Below are positions 45,326 to 58,302 of a DNA stretch of 64,000 nucleotides, piece after piece (within the stretch, counting starts at the first letter, position 1; each line of letters opens with the position of its first letter). This stretch comes from Spirogloea muscicola. Its lineage: Eukaryota; Streptophyta; Zygnematophyceae; Spirogloeales; Spirogloeaceae. The position numbers were made by a program, and so were the translations under genes. A model generated the notes under the pieces. The model was not told the origin of the DNA and ran no database searches. It worked only from the letters and a program-made list of their open reading frames with translations. The DNA lies in NCBI GenBank assembly GCA_009602725.1, contig WELB01000039.1:406749-470748 (forward strand), written 5' to 3'.

Positions 45326-45867
45326 GATATTATTTAGCATGATTTTGCTTGGGCTTGCAACCCTGCATGTCAGTAGTACTTGCTCAAATCTTTTGTCTAC
45401 AACACAATCTCAGTCCAGATGACAACTTCAGAAGGTGAAATGATCTGAAAGGTCAATTGCTTATCCTACTTGACAGGCCACTTGCCTGTCAAAAAGAATG
45501 GGGCTCAACGTGCCAGGTCATCTTATGTCAGGATTGACGAGCAGCTGTGCCACCATGTCTGGGTGTCACAGTGAGGGAAGTCACCAGTACAACTCGGGGA
45601 AGTCACAAGCATATCGCGCTAGCAAAGGCCTCGCCAGATGCATGTGCATCAACTTGCAGCACAGGAACACTAAAGCAACGATTTATTCTACTATTCTAGT
45701 GTGCTGTCTAAGCAAGAAATCTGGACACTGTGGACTTCATGCGTGGAGGACTATTCTTCTGCTCTTTAAGAAGCAGCGTAGACCTACCCAAACAACATGT
45801 CAACTTGCTAACAGGAAAGCCTGTTTCCTTGGGCCAGACAAGGTTTTACCTGCTGGCATTTCTAGCA

Positions 45868-48800
45868 TTAGCACACTGCATCCGCAACTTCACCCCGATC
45901 TTGCTCTGCATACAGCAAATTCAAGTGCTGCCATGCAGCAGAAGCCGCATTCTTCTCTGCCTGCCTCTTGTTACCTGCAGCTTTACCCAAGAACATACTG
46001 CCTCCTCCCAGTTTCACAGTGGCTTGATACCTTGGCCGCTGCTCTGTGCCAAGTTCGGCAACGCTGTAGCTGGGCAGCAATCTCTCCTTCTTCTGTATGA
46101 AACTCTGCAGGGGAGTGCAAAGCAGAGAAATTCTACTTAACTCTGTGTCCTCCAGCCACTAGGATAGCAGACGTTCCAGTAGACCACACATTGGAGAAAG
46201 GGCAGCCGCAGTAGGCCTACCTGCAGTAAGCCCTTAATATCCATCACGTCCTTCCCATTGCCAGGGCCTCGGGACATAGGAGGCTTGACCTTGGTCCCAT
46301 TGCTGGTTGTGCTTTGGGCAAGTCTCAAGACCATTTTGGCAGGTTTCTTCTCTATCCGTCCAGAGATGAATGCACCATCGCTGTCCTGGCAATGCAGCAT
46401 CATTCTCACACACTCTAATAAGAGTGTCATCTCCTCCTCAATACACGTCTTTGGGTCCAACAACTGCCAATAGAGAAGAGTGTACGCTTGTTAGCCAGGG
46501 AAGTACATTAAGCAAGCTTCAGCCACTGAATTGGTAAGTTGACAAGGCCATTGATGCAAGTGATCATCAATGATCTTGCCTTCTTGTTGACAAGTGCATC
46601 GAGCTCTCCGCGCAACGCGAGAACCAATCGGCCAGCCTCTGGTGTCATGAAGAACTCCAGGGACTGGTCCAGCATATGTATGTATCCAGGCTGCCACACC
46701 AATCTTGACGGGTATTAAGAAGGTGCCAGATAAGACAGCAAGCTGCAGATAAGACGCCAAGCATGCCCTGGTAATACTCTGTACCCAGAAAGTGCCGACA
46801 AGACATACCTGAGCGGACTCCTAGTTCCACGACCCGCACATATGACAGACACGAAAAGTGATGAGGAGAGCCGAACCTCATCACCAGGGGTTAATGTGCC
46901 GCCGAATAGGAGGAGGGCAGCATCAGAGATGCCAGTTGAAGAACGGATGAAGATGGAGGATGTCATCATCTGTTAAGCAGGCAGGTGCAATTGAGCTGTG
47001 TGAGTCTTGCCCAGTGCCTGACTTCCTCAAGACGCAAAGAAGCACTCAAGCACGGTATCTGCACTTTACAACTTTGGTTCAGTAGTTCAACTATTGGAAC
47101 TCATGCACAAGCGTTAGAATCAGCATTGAGTAGCAATCTTAAGCCTCTCACCTTCTCATCAAAGACCAACCAAGGCTGTGCAAATAGAGGCTCCTTTGCA
47201 TTGATTGAAGCCTGGTGTCAATGTAGACCAACAGTAGGCAAGCACTTGGACACTATCATTTGGAGATACAGAATGGGGTATACAAAGAGAAAGCCGTTCA
47301 TAATGCAACACATCTGCATACAGTCTTGACTAGTGCAATCTTCCATGTCCGCTTTTAGATTCTGAATGTACATTAGAAAGAACGTACAGGGTGCAGTGAA
47401 ACTTGTCCATCTTCCACTGTTTTGAACATAGTTGATCTTGCCCTCCTCTGCAAAGAAAGTTCACAATTGGCATCAATTTCTGGCAATGAAGATATGGCCA
47501 TTTCTTCAGATATATTGTCATCACACTTAGATAAAGGTCATCACATTAGATAGGGGTCATCAAAGTGAGATCATGCTAACGGAATGTGATTGAATCTCAA
47601 TGATCACAACTGTCACAGCACCTCAGAGGAGTTTTAAGCACAACATGCAATCAAGTCATGCTATTGGCAGCTGCTTACTTCTCCTGATGCCACATTTGGA
47701 AACAGACCCCCACATATGATGCCTTTGACAAGCTCAGAGTCCCCACTGTTCTTATTAGCTCCAACTGAGCCAGCAGCATCATCAACGAAGCCCATTCCAG
47801 ACAGCGAATCCACAAGTTGCATCCTCAACTTGCTCATCATCTGACAAAGCATACACAAATCAACTCACCCCACAATGTTCTGTTCAACATGGTCATAACC
47901 AGTGCACATTATTGTGCTCCACATAACATGGTATGCCAATGTTGTGATTCTTATTGACAACCCATGTACCTGCAAGGTCCGCATGCTAAGGAAGTTGTCC
48001 CAGCAATATGTGCCTCCCTGGCCAGACCTGACGGCTGCCGTCCAGCCATCAAAGGCACGAACAAGGGCCATATGGTCGCTGTTATTTTGAGCTCCAAACA
48101 TACCGCGCACATTGTCTGCAGCCTGTCAGCACCCAGTTCCAGACCTCAGATATGACAGCATGTTTAGCAGTAGCCTGCCAGCAAAGGCTGGACATCATAC
48201 GAGGTGCAGATTGGAGGTAAGAAATCCACTGGCAGGCACCACAACACAGCATGACCTTACAAGCTGGCGGCAATATGATACCCATTCTACGCTTTCTACT
48301 TGGCCTCCAACCTCTTTTTGATCTGTAGGAATGACGAAAGGGTCACGGAATGTGAGACCAGCAGCGACGGTCAAGATGGGGCTCAGACACTGGAAAACAG
48401 CACCAATTATGAGCATCTTGCCAATGCGAGGGTCCACTGGCAAGTCACAAAGATGACGTCCTGGAGAAAGAGGAAGGACAGCCACCAAGACAGGCAATGT
48501 CAGTATCAAGATATATGCAGACTTCCTGACTTCGGATAAATAGCTGAGACTATAAGCGATGTCTGCGCTGCTACCTACATCGATGGGCAAGAACAAACAA
48601 TGATTAGCATACCTAATGGTGTGAGCTCCTCATTTAGTCCAAATGCTCCAATGGACGTCAAGAGTTGTACTGCTTTCTGCACCTGCTCAAGCATATGACA
48701 CATCTTTTGAGATTAAGCATCTTGTTCTGGAAGAGACATAGACAAAGGACAACAAGTGGCTACTAAGCCTGCAACTTTTGCCATGCTAGAGGGCCAGCAT

Positions 48801-51800
48801 ACAGGACTAGCACATAGGACTAGCTCGGTGCTTTTAGGCATACATACCGCTAACTTGTCAGGAGGTTGGGGAGCACAAGAAAGGAACTGAGCAACTCCTC
48901 CCAGACCCAAGCTCTTTATCTGGAGGCAGAGAGCGTCCAAGGGAGTGCGAAGAAGTTCTGGCTGTTGGTACTTGGGAAGCGCTTCAAACACCACCTTTGG
49001 GTACAAATGGAAACAAACTCCTGGCTGCACTCTTCCAGCCCTGCCACTTCTCTGCAGAGAAAGGTCCCAATGTGGTCAGCGTGCTGGTTTTGAATGTAGC
49101 ATGTGACTGACATGGTCAGACAGGACATTCCCAGAATTTGAAGACATTCTTGCAGGTCAAATGACACCCATATCGACATAGTGAGTTTATAGTGACTGAC
49201 CTGCCGGGCAGAAGCTTGAGATATCCAGGACGGGAGAAGACAAGGTGTATTGTTGAGGGCATCGTAGGTCTTCTCCTTCATTTTTCCACAGTCAACCACG
49301 TATATGACATCGTTGATGGTGATGCTAGTCTCCACAATGTTGGTAGCCAGCACAATCTTTCGTACACCAGGATGTGGAGGCTTGAATATGAGCCTCTGTA
49401 GATGAGATGATTGATTGACAGTACAAAATACATCAGAAACTTGTCGCACAAGGAATGAGTTGCAGATGTCTTACAATAAAATTAAACAAGACTGGTGGTG
49501 CACACTAATGCATAAAAGTTGTGCCTTGATGTGCTAGTATTCACAATGAGTACCTGCTCATCTGTGGCCATCGAGCCATGACAACATAGCAGAAGGACCT
49601 TCTGCTCATCGCCTAGAAGAGGGTGTGCACGAAGCTGCAAGTTAAGTGCAGAGATATCCTCCCAGCCTGTCATGATTACTAAAATGGCTCCTGGGCCCTC
49701 CTTGCGACAAATGTGTGCCAGCACAGTCTCAATCAGATTAAAGCCCAAGCCCTCTCCTGCCCAGCATTCCAGGGACCTCTGAGTCGCAGGTCTCAAGTTT
49801 CCAAAGTCAGCAGCTTGAAGAGCCTCCTGGATTTGACAACAAGATCGGTCTCAGTGACAATGTACACAGGAGGCAGGCATCTTGGCATTACATGTTGGAT
49901 TCTTGCCAGATGAGCGGAAGCTTTGCCATACAACTCACTCTCAGGAATATTGTTCATAAGTGATGCAATACTTGCACATCTCCTGTTCACTGGCGCACCT
50001 CAACTAGATCGGTGACAGCATTGCTTCTCTGTCCCAAAGTATATTGCAACTGCTTGTACTGCCGCCACTTTTTTCCAGAGCCATAATCATCCACCTGGTT
50101 GCTTGGAGTGATGACGTGGCCTGTCATCTCAAGTATGTCCTCTAGAAAATGTGTTTTCACTGGGTATGTGAAACCCTGCTTATGGACAACCAGTGCAAAT
50201 TGTTCACATCCTTGAGGAGGAAAGCTTCTCAATTGATTTGAGTCCAATGATAATGAGATAACTGACAGAGCTTGTATTTACCTACTCACAGAAAATATGA
50301 GATCCTCGAAGCGGCACTCTCAAGGTAGAATTGTATGTTGCGTGCAAGCTCTTTGACCAACTTACTGGTATGTGGATGACAGGTGCACCTCCAAAGAAAC
50401 CAGAGAAGAGCTTCGCATCCAAGGTGGCACTCATCAGTAACACTCGCAAATCAGGTCGGCGAGGAAGAATCTTTTGCAGGACAATAAGCAAAAAGTCTGT
50501 GGATGCCAACAGATACCTCGTCAACAGGAACCATATCAAGTCAACAGAAAAGTATATGCATTCACTTGCCCAGCATGTCTGACAATGAAAGCTCTAGGTT
50601 TGAGCTCTTGTATGAACACTTGCAGTACTGCGTGGCCGTTGCAGGCCGAGAACAATCATTTGTGGTGGTGCATCTCAATCTCCTGTACCTACCTTCATTA
50701 ATCCCACGCTCATGAATCTCGTCAACAATGACATGACTAATGCCACGAAGGACGGGGTCACTCTGGAGTTGCCGAAGCAGTGTGCCGGTGGTGCAGAAGA
50801 GCAGCCTTGTGCTCTGGCTTCTGGATTTTTCCAGACGCACTTGGTATCCTACCTGCACCGATACATAAGGATGGTCCAGGGAGAATGAGCCAAGCCCAAG
50901 ACATATCTTTGATGAACGTTATTGACATTGCAAAGCTGAATATACGGAAATCTGCTCCAAACAGAAGCCATCTAAATCCCTCACCACATAGATCTCCCAT
51001 CCCAGTCCAGCAACTCTACATCACATAGCACTTGCTTGTTTGAGACAGACATTGCTCATTAGGGACAGCATCACATCAAGGCAATGTCTTTATTGCTCAC
51101 CAGTTCGCCAACCTCTTCCCCGCATTCTGAAGCAACTCGTTCAGCTACAGATATTGCTGATATCCGACGAGGCTGGGTGCAGACAATATTACATAAGGCA
51201 CCCCGACCAGCTGCTATCTCACTTTCCAGTATGTACTGAGGAAGTTGTGTCGTCTTGCCGCAACCTGTTTCTCCAGATATTACCACCACCTGAGTAGCAG
51301 CCATAAACAACAAACAATTAGAAGGCAGGTCACCTTGAGATGACAAGCTCTCCGCAATTACTATGAGTAGAATCACTAACTGCCTACATGTACCTGCCTA
51401 GGGCCTCTGAAGAGTGATTCAAACCTGGTTCTTGCGGATTGCATCAAGGAACATCTGCCGCTTGCCAAAGGCAGGCAAGCTCTTCCGAAGCTGGAGCACT
51501 TTCTGTGCCTCAGCCATCGCCTGCTATGAGGACTTGTTGAAAATCAGCAAGAAGGACTTGGCCTGACCACGGTGCAGACAAGCCACTTGCAAGACCTGGG
51601 AAGTTCTAACATAGTTGCATCTATTCGATTCTAAGCAGATGCAGCTGATATTCAAGACCTGAATGGAAATAGCCGTTAGATAGCCGTACTTAAGTGATGT
51701 ATTGGAGGGCACCTGCCAGGCCTCGTGCCTCTGCTTCAATCTTTCACTTTGACGAATTTGTCTGTCTGTCTGTAGTCCAACCCTGGGCCTTGGGTTGACA

Positions 51801-53604
51801 CTACCCTCCAAGTGCTCAACCCCCTTCAGTGAAGTTCTAGTGGATTTGTGCAGCGCTGCTTGGATATCCTCTTCACAGGGCTCAGTCACAGTGTCGATAT
51901 CGTTCAGCAAGCCGGCACCTCCATTTACTGCGTGATCAGCTCGACCACTCAACACAGCACTGGACGTCAATGTTGCACTTGGAGCAGCCATGTCGTCTGC
52001 CCTGGATCTTCTCCAATAGTCCTGGAGGTGCTTCACAGCCTGCCTCCGTGTACTTTCTGACAATTTGAACTGCACGACCAGTCAGCGCACTTCAGGCTCA
52101 GCTCAGCAAATGTTGTATCGAAGTTAGAGCATGCCAGCTCACGAATCATGCAACATATGACCAGCAAAACACCTTACAGCTATCAGTACAGTACCTACTG
52201 TACTCAGATAGTGGTAATCATGAAGTCAAAGGCAACATGAATGTCTCCCTGTCACACTTTCATCTTAGATCAAGCATAACACAAGCATAACACCAGAACT
52301 TGTCCAACACGTAGGTAGTTAGGCGAGTCGTGAGCTGCATGGCTTAATTACAGTATGCCTCCTTGAGCCTACCTCCCGCTGTGGCCGCTTGTTGTCAAGA
52401 TCGGGGCGGTAGCGGGGCAAAGGGTCCTTGCTGATCACAAACACCTTACCATATAGCTTGCTGCAATGAGCACGAGGGTCAAAGTCAGAGCGCTGACCGA
52501 GAAGCGTGAAGCTCTAATGATTAACTTACTGACTAACAGCAGTGTTAGCAATGCTTACAACAAGAGAGTAAGTATGATTGAGCATGGGACTCTTTCACAA
52601 TTGTCAGGTGCATAAATAAGGATATAAGGAATCTCCACACCTATCAAGACCCAGCTGACCAGCTAAGCTGGTCAACTTCTCCGCATGCAGTCGATCACTT
52701 TTTGAACGCAGGACCAACTCAGTCTCATCTTCGTGTCGAAAATGCAGGAGTTTATGCTGCCATGCCGTTTCGTTAAACTTGCTCTGCACACGGATAGATA
52801 GCACACACTCAATGCAGGTGAGCTGTTGTAGCTGCAGCTGCCTACACAGCCTGCAACCACTCCTCAGCTTGTTGATGTAAAGCTAAACTCTGCAGAATAG
52901 TCTGCACACCTTGTCTTCCAGGCCATGACATGAGAATGAGAGTATGTATAACTACATCAAGTGGAGATCTCTATCTACAGGAAGGACAAGGCTGGATCCC
53001 AAATCCTAAAACCTTAAGTCCAATTCGAAATGGAGTTGAATGCGCGGCTTCAGCTCGAATAGAGCAGTGGCAGCTTGCACGTCACCTTGGTTGCACGTAC
53101 ACCTGCCTTCTGCTTACTCTGAAACGCCTACTCAGCAGCTAAACCCTAAGCCCTGAACCCTCAAATCTAAACCCTAAACCCGTAAACCTAAACCCCAACT
53201 CCTAAAGCTCAAGGCATCAGCGCATGCGTCACCTGAACTTGGAGCTGAGCGGCGCGTCGCTTGACATTCGTAGCAGCTTGTATTGGCTTGCTCTGTATGG
53301 AGCTGAGTGGCTGCGTACGCTGGCCTTCTGTGATAACGAGTGCTGGACGCTGATCCGCAAGCGGCGCCAGTAGCGGGCAACCGGAAGTTCCTCCGTGCAG
53401 CGAGCCCTTCCGAGCTGCTGCTTGCCATCGGAGCGCAGGCTCGGATGCGATGAAAGTGCTCGGGCTGACAAGAGGAGGACGCAACGCAGTAGAGGCGATC
53501 GCAGCACGCCTAGCGGGAGTCAGGCCGCGCAGCTCCGTGGACGCAGTCGGGAGCCTCAAGGTGCGGCTGCAGGAAGCCCTGAGCATGGCGGCCAGCCCGC
53601 GCAT
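45868..53604 (-). CDS. DEAH-box (RHA/DExH3-like) RNA helicase with C-terminal dsRNA-binding domain
   Basis: Exons fixed by phase: 53233-53604, 52641-52783, 52373-52460, 51713-52069, 51425-51520, 51101-51289, 50693-50852; then several between 46877 and 50540; then 46580-46690, 46221-46463 and 45868-46104. Motif [10 protein letters not shown] is at 51248-51274, DEIH at 50712-50723, SAT at 50423-50431, [10 protein letters not shown] near 49320 and [10 protein letters not shown] near 49040. The pre-core [20 protein letters not shown] and the C-terminal SYSVAEL…[16 protein letters not shown] dsRNA-binding domain match plant DExH3/5-type helicases. It unwinds RNA with ATP. Exon 1 ([20 protein letters not shown]) is Arg/Ser/Ala-rich, like an organelle-targeting peptide. 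Intron 1 contains a telomere-like tract; one intron has a GC donor. Confidence 0.9.
53142..53215. repeat. Telomere-like tract in helicase intron 1
   Basis: TAAACCCTAAGCCCTGAACC followed by CTAAACCCTAAACCC variants, about 20 bases inside intron 1 (minus-strand donor at 53232). Confidence 0.75.
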
Positions 53605-53879
53605 CCGCGGCGGGGCTCGCCGGGCCGGCTCCAGGCTGCGTGCGACGGCGGCGGAACTCAGCTCGGCGACGACACGGCCGCCAGAGGCGGCGCGGCGCGC
53701 GAGCAGCGAGGGCCAGGGCCGGCGCGCCTCCCGCCGCCGCCGCCACCAGCCCGAAACGGTGAACTCTAGGTGAACCACTTATTATTTTAACGTCCTGCTT
53801 GGTGATACCGTCGCTTGAAGAAAGCGGCTGCTGATATGAAAGAATCGGCTGTGAAATGCCAGCCAGATGCATACAGGTG

Positions 53880-54440
53880 TTCCTGACGGAGCCAAAGGCT
53901 AGGCAGACAGGGCGCCCTCAATACCCCCGTGTCAGCAGTAGGAAGTCAGATGAGCTGAGGGGAGGAAGAGCAACCCCGCTGCGCAAGCCAGAGGCTGCTG
54001 CAAGGGCGCGACCAGCGCGGCGGTGCAAAGCAAGCGCTTGGGAGCGCTGCAGGGACATAGACAGTCGCATACGGTAGCAGGACACCAGACCCAAAGGCAC
54101 CGAGCCACCGGGAAGGGCAGCACCCTGCTCCCGGCGCCGCTGGTCAGCTTGAGAGGCCAGCAGCGAAAGTAACGAGGACCACCGACCCCCGTAACACCCA
54201 TGGATGTCCATGGCCAGGGGGTAAAAGGTATCACCCGCCGGGTGGTCCTTGTACTTGTGCAGCTTCTTCCGTTCGGCTACCTTCACACCGCGCCGACTTG
54301 GGAGGGCCGGCGCGGCAGGCGCGCCAGGCCTTTTGGGGGGTGGGCCCAACAAATTATGTCGACCATATGTCTTGATGATCCATACGGCACCCGCCGCTGA
54401 GCGGGCGGGCGTGGCACATTTAACCAACCGACCCTTTATG
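53880..54440 (-). mobile_element. LINE 3' end, longest uninterrupted copy
   Basis: An open frame of 169 residues (53918-54427) reads VKVAERKKLHKYKDHPAGDT, FYPLAMDIHGCYGGRWSSLL, LPGGSVPLGLVSCYRMRLSM and ends SDFLLLTRGY-stop. The FYPLAMDIHGC block is typical of the region after the reverse transcriptase in LINE ORF2 proteins. The 5' side is truncated, so no enzyme is encoded. It lies between the divergent helicase and MurF genes. Confidence 0.7.
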
Positions 54441-54774
54441 AGTCGCCGTGGCTGATATCGACTAATTTATGGCCACCGGGCCTCCTCTGAGCTATCGTGG
54501 CGCTGCCGTGGGATATTTCGACGACGGAGCCCCCGCTGGACACACTGAAAAGCGTCCCTCAGTTGGCCTGCTTCACTAGTCGCGAGCGGCGGCAGCGCTG
54601 CCGTCGTTTGCTCTCGTTACCTTTGCCGTCCCTGGCAGAGATCTCAGACCGCTTCTTTGCCGCAGGCGGGCGAGGCAGTCAGCCTTTGGGAAGGCATGGC
54701 CGGCCCGGCAAGCTGCGGGCTCACTCCAACTTCCCACCGTTCTGCCTCCGGCTGAGCCCGCCACTGCGGCCCTC

Positions 54775-54817
54775 GGGTCTAGGGGTTTAGGGGATTAAGG
54801 GTTTAGGTAGCAGGGTT
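54775..54817. repeat. Telomere-like tract just upstream of MurF start
   Basis: GGTCTAGGGGTTTAGGGGAT then TAAGGGTTTAGGTAGCAG ends 15 bases before the MurF ATG at 54833. The TAGCAG could serve as a splice acceptor for a 5' UTR intron. Confidence 0.7.
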
Positions 54818-54832
54818 TGCGGCAGCGCCCAC

Positions 54833-57406
54833 ATGGGGCACCTTCTGCGTACCTCCCGGCTGCCGGCCTTTGAGGCGAGACGACCGCCGCACCGGACGAC
54901 TCGCGGCTCTATGGCAAGTCTCCGCTGCCGCTCGGGCCTGACGCATCCGTGGCCGGACGGCGCGGGCGGCGCTGTGCTCCGCGCCGAGGCCATCGCGGAG
55001 GCCGTGCGCGGCGCACTGCTGCGCAGCGGACCGCCCGGGTGCATCTGCACAGGTGAGCGGGAACGCTGGAGCTTGTGCAGGTCGTGATGGCAGTGCAGCT
55101 CGCTGACCTGCCCTAGTACTGGGTCCTCAATGGAGCACAGGGAGAGCTCAGCTCCACCTTCGCGTGAGATGCTGTCGCTTTTCTGGCGGTGTAGCAACGG
55201 ATTGGGCTGCTTGTCTGATCAAGCTATTGGCCACCTGTCCCCTCTCTGCCCTTGGCGAGTTGACTCGAAAGTTTCACAATGCAAGCACTCACTTCACAAT
55301 GTATTTGCCATGCACCATGTCCTGGACTTGGCTAAGATCCTACAGCTCTCCTACCACCGCCTGTTGTGCAGATACTCGGAAGCTGTGCCCAGGAGACTGG
55401 TTCTTGGCCCTGCGAGGCGCCAACTTCGACGGGGAGGAGTTTCTGCAGCGCGCTGCAGAGCTGGGCTGCGCGGGCGCCATTGGGACAGCCCTCCCTTCCC
55501 AGTGGTCGGCTGGATTCGTGCAGGTCGAGAATGGGCTGGTTGCGCTCCAGGAGCTTGCAGCCACCGTTCGGCGGGCTTTTCCGGGGCCTGTGGTCGCCAT
55601 CACCGGCAGCTCAGGAAAGACAACGGCCAGGTTGGGTCTCCTCATGCTCGGTGCTTCACAGTCAGCCCTGCATGCCTCAGCACCTCTGTAAACTACACAA
55701 ACTCTTTTGTTGCTGGTGCAAAATGTAGTCCTTTGGTGCAGGTGTGATAAAGTCTTTAGAAGCAGACTGTCATTCTGCAATATGAATCAGTGACTTTTGC
55801 TGCAGCAGATAGCGATAGCGGAGCCTGCCTCATCACATGCTGAAGTTTCTGGGTTACTACGACTGTGTATGCAGGGCCATGACTGCTCTGGCCCTGCAAT
55901 CACTTGGTCACATACACAGTACATCAGGCAACCTTAACAACCACGTGGGGGTCCCGCTGACGCTGTTGGCAATGCCGTCCTACTCAGCAGCATGCGTGTT
56001 GGAGCTTGGCATGAATCATGCTGGGGAGATCGCAGGTCTGTCATGTCTCTCTTCCCATATCTGCCGCCTGCTGTTGACTGGATCACCTGGCGCTGTTGTG
56101 CATTTCAATGACATGAAGCTTCTCCAGCCTCCTCGCTTATGTGACTTGGCCCTGCACCTCATGTACTCCTGTATAGCCAGAGCTGGCCGAGATAGCTGCA
56201 CCAGATATCCGCTTGATCCTCAACGCTGGGCCGGTTCATCTGGAGGGCGTGGGCACCATTGCTGATGTGGCACGAGCAAAGGGCGAGCTCTTTGCAACAG
56301 CAAGACCAGGGGATATCTGCATCGCAAATGCTGACGATGAACTGATTGCCGCGCTCCCTGTCCCACAAGGAACCATAAAGGTGGGCGAAGCACCCTTCTG
56401 TACGCTTCTTAACAAGTTGGCCATGAGTTGCTCGTAAGCCACTGTGCCCATGAAGTACTTGGGTAATTAAGCAGGTCTGACAATCGTGTTTCTGATGGTA
56501 AAGTTGCAGTTTACATTTGGAAGCCAGCCAGACTGCTTAGTGCATCAGTTGGACGTGAAGCCAACAGCGAGGGGACGCGGGCTGCGAGCTGCATTTGTGG
56601 CGAGGCGGCAGCTTCTAGAGCAGGCTACAGTGGATGGCAAGCAGGAGCCCTCACCACAGGGAGATAGGGCCGCTAGCAAGCTGCCAGGCGAGACGGCAGA
56701 GGTGGAAATTGACAGCCCTGGGCTCCACTTGGCGGCCAATGTCAATGCAGCGCTGGCTGTAGCGGTCTGCTTGGGAGTGCCTCTCTCGGCAGCTGCAGAG
56801 GGGGTGTCTCATTATGTGCCCGTGGGGCGCAGGATGAGGCTGGAAGAAGTTGTTGTTCTTGGCCCGGGCCGTAGAACGGCCTCGCAAGGTCATAGTGAAC
56901 GCACACCAGCTCAAGCTGAGCAGGCCAGCTGTGTGGACGTAGTTTGCGGCAATCAGGACTCGGTCATCCTCCTGCTCGATGATGCCTACAATGCCAACCC
57001 AATGAGCACCCGGGCAGCGCTCGAGCTGCTGGCGGGCCTCGAGTGCCCTGGAAAGCGCGTGGCTTGCCTTGGGGACATGCTGGAGCTTGGTCCAGCAAGT
57101 GTGGACGCTCATTGCCAGGTCCTGCAGGCAGCCTGCAGCTTGCAGATGGACATGGTGTTCCTGACGGGGGAGTGCTTCCAACAAGCTGCCATATGGTGGG
57201 CGAGCAGGCCGGACGCCTCTTTGATGGCCTGCGCTTGGAAGCCCTGCTCAGCTGAGCTCGCAAGCATGGCGACAGCCCTGCTAGGCCCAGGGGACGCTGT
57301 GCTGGTGAAGGGTAGCAGGGCAATCCGCATGGAACAGGTGGCAGATGCAATCCGGCGTCTTGGGCAGCCAAGCTCGGAGTTCCACTCTGCAAGAGCTTGC
57401 TCGTGA
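54833..57406 (+). CDS. murF: UDP-N-acetylmuramoyl-tripeptide--D-alanyl-D-alanine ligase
   Basis: Five exons in phase: 54833-55052, 55372-55630, 55875-56035, 56181-56380 and 56510-57406 (578 residues). Motifs follow the Mur ligase order: DTRKLCPGDWFLALRGANFD (UDP-binding domain), VVAITGSSGKTTAR (ATP-binding P-loop GxxGKTT), GNLNNHVGVPLTLL, LELGMNHAGEI, LNAGPVHLEG, VNAALAVAVCLGV, LLDDAYNANPMST, RVACLGDMLELG and GDAVLVKGSRAIRMEQV. These identify MurF rather than MurC-E. It adds D-Ala-D-Ala to the muramoyl tripeptide, completing the peptidoglycan precursor. The N-terminus (MGHLLRTSRLPAFEARRPPH) is Arg-rich and fits a plastid transit peptide. The product probably acts in the plastid, as in mosses that keep a peptidoglycan layer. 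Confidence 0.95.
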
Positions 57407-57409
57407 CAC

Positions 57410-58300
57410 AGGCACTTACTGTACACTGCTCTGCAGCTTCAGGTGACGGGCTCCATCCTCCAGCGTCTGGATGATGGCCATGCATGCATGGGCTGATCGA
57501 CCACTCCATGGCGCCTTGCAAGCAAGCAACTTGCCACCTTGCGGATGTGGCTTTTTCTGGGACATCAAGCTCAGCTCTGAATCGAAGTTCAGCCTGCCGC
57601 CTGCAGCAAAAAGCCCCGTCCTGTGCTACCCAGAAAACCTGAGTGTAGAGGCCATCTGTTGTAGCACACTGCAAGTCATGCTCGCCAGATGTGCTGCTTA
57701 CAGAAAAGAGACGACGTGGTGGAGAAAGCAATGACCGAGTGCAGTGGTCGTGTGGGTGCCTGTGCAAAGAGAGCATGAACCTCGACGCAACTTTTCTACA
57801 CAATATTTTACAAGTGGGTGTTAGGCCATTCATTCCACAGATGTAGGATTAGCAGGTCATATGAGGTTTCTGAGCTTCGAAGAGAGAAATAGCTCTTCAA
57901 ACGCAAGGCAAATTGCTGTGAGAGGCCAGCCCAAAGGTACAACAAGCCTCAAGAGACTGCGGCTGCTAGATACTAGAAAGCCAGGCAGGTGCATACAGAT
58001 GGTGTTCATAGCTACAAAGCAGGACCGGGACCCGTCAGAGTCAGCATCACCGAGGCGTGACTTGTCAGCGTTACCGTCATCGGCAAGGTGACCCTGCCCC
58101 AAACCTCGTCTCGCAAGAGGAGCAGGGGAAAAAAAAAAAACAGGAAGGTGGTCCCCCGCGCCTGCCTCGAGACAGAGACGAGACGGACCTCGAGGCGGAC
58201 AGCTGCGCCTTCGTAGCGGCCTCTCGGGGCTGTGCCACTCAGATGGAGGCTGTGACGGCCGCAAGAGGCGCCTAGAAGGGACTCGCGGCGTCGACCGCGA
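57410..58300. other. Intergenic interval with a family A fragment
   Basis: Mostly unassigned. A minus-oriented family A arm (GCTGTGAGAGGCCAGCCC) is at about 57910-57930, followed by LINE-flank-like sequence (CCAGGCAGGTGCATACAGAT) similar to 53868. A 12-base A run is at about 58129-58140. Long minus frames over the MurF 3' end are shadows. Confidence 0.45.
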
Positions 58301-58302
58301 CG

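Noticed and set aside
56964-57833. A 289-codon minus-strand open frame over the MurF 3' end.
   Set aside because: It is antisense to conserved MurF motifs and has no family features; a shadow frame.
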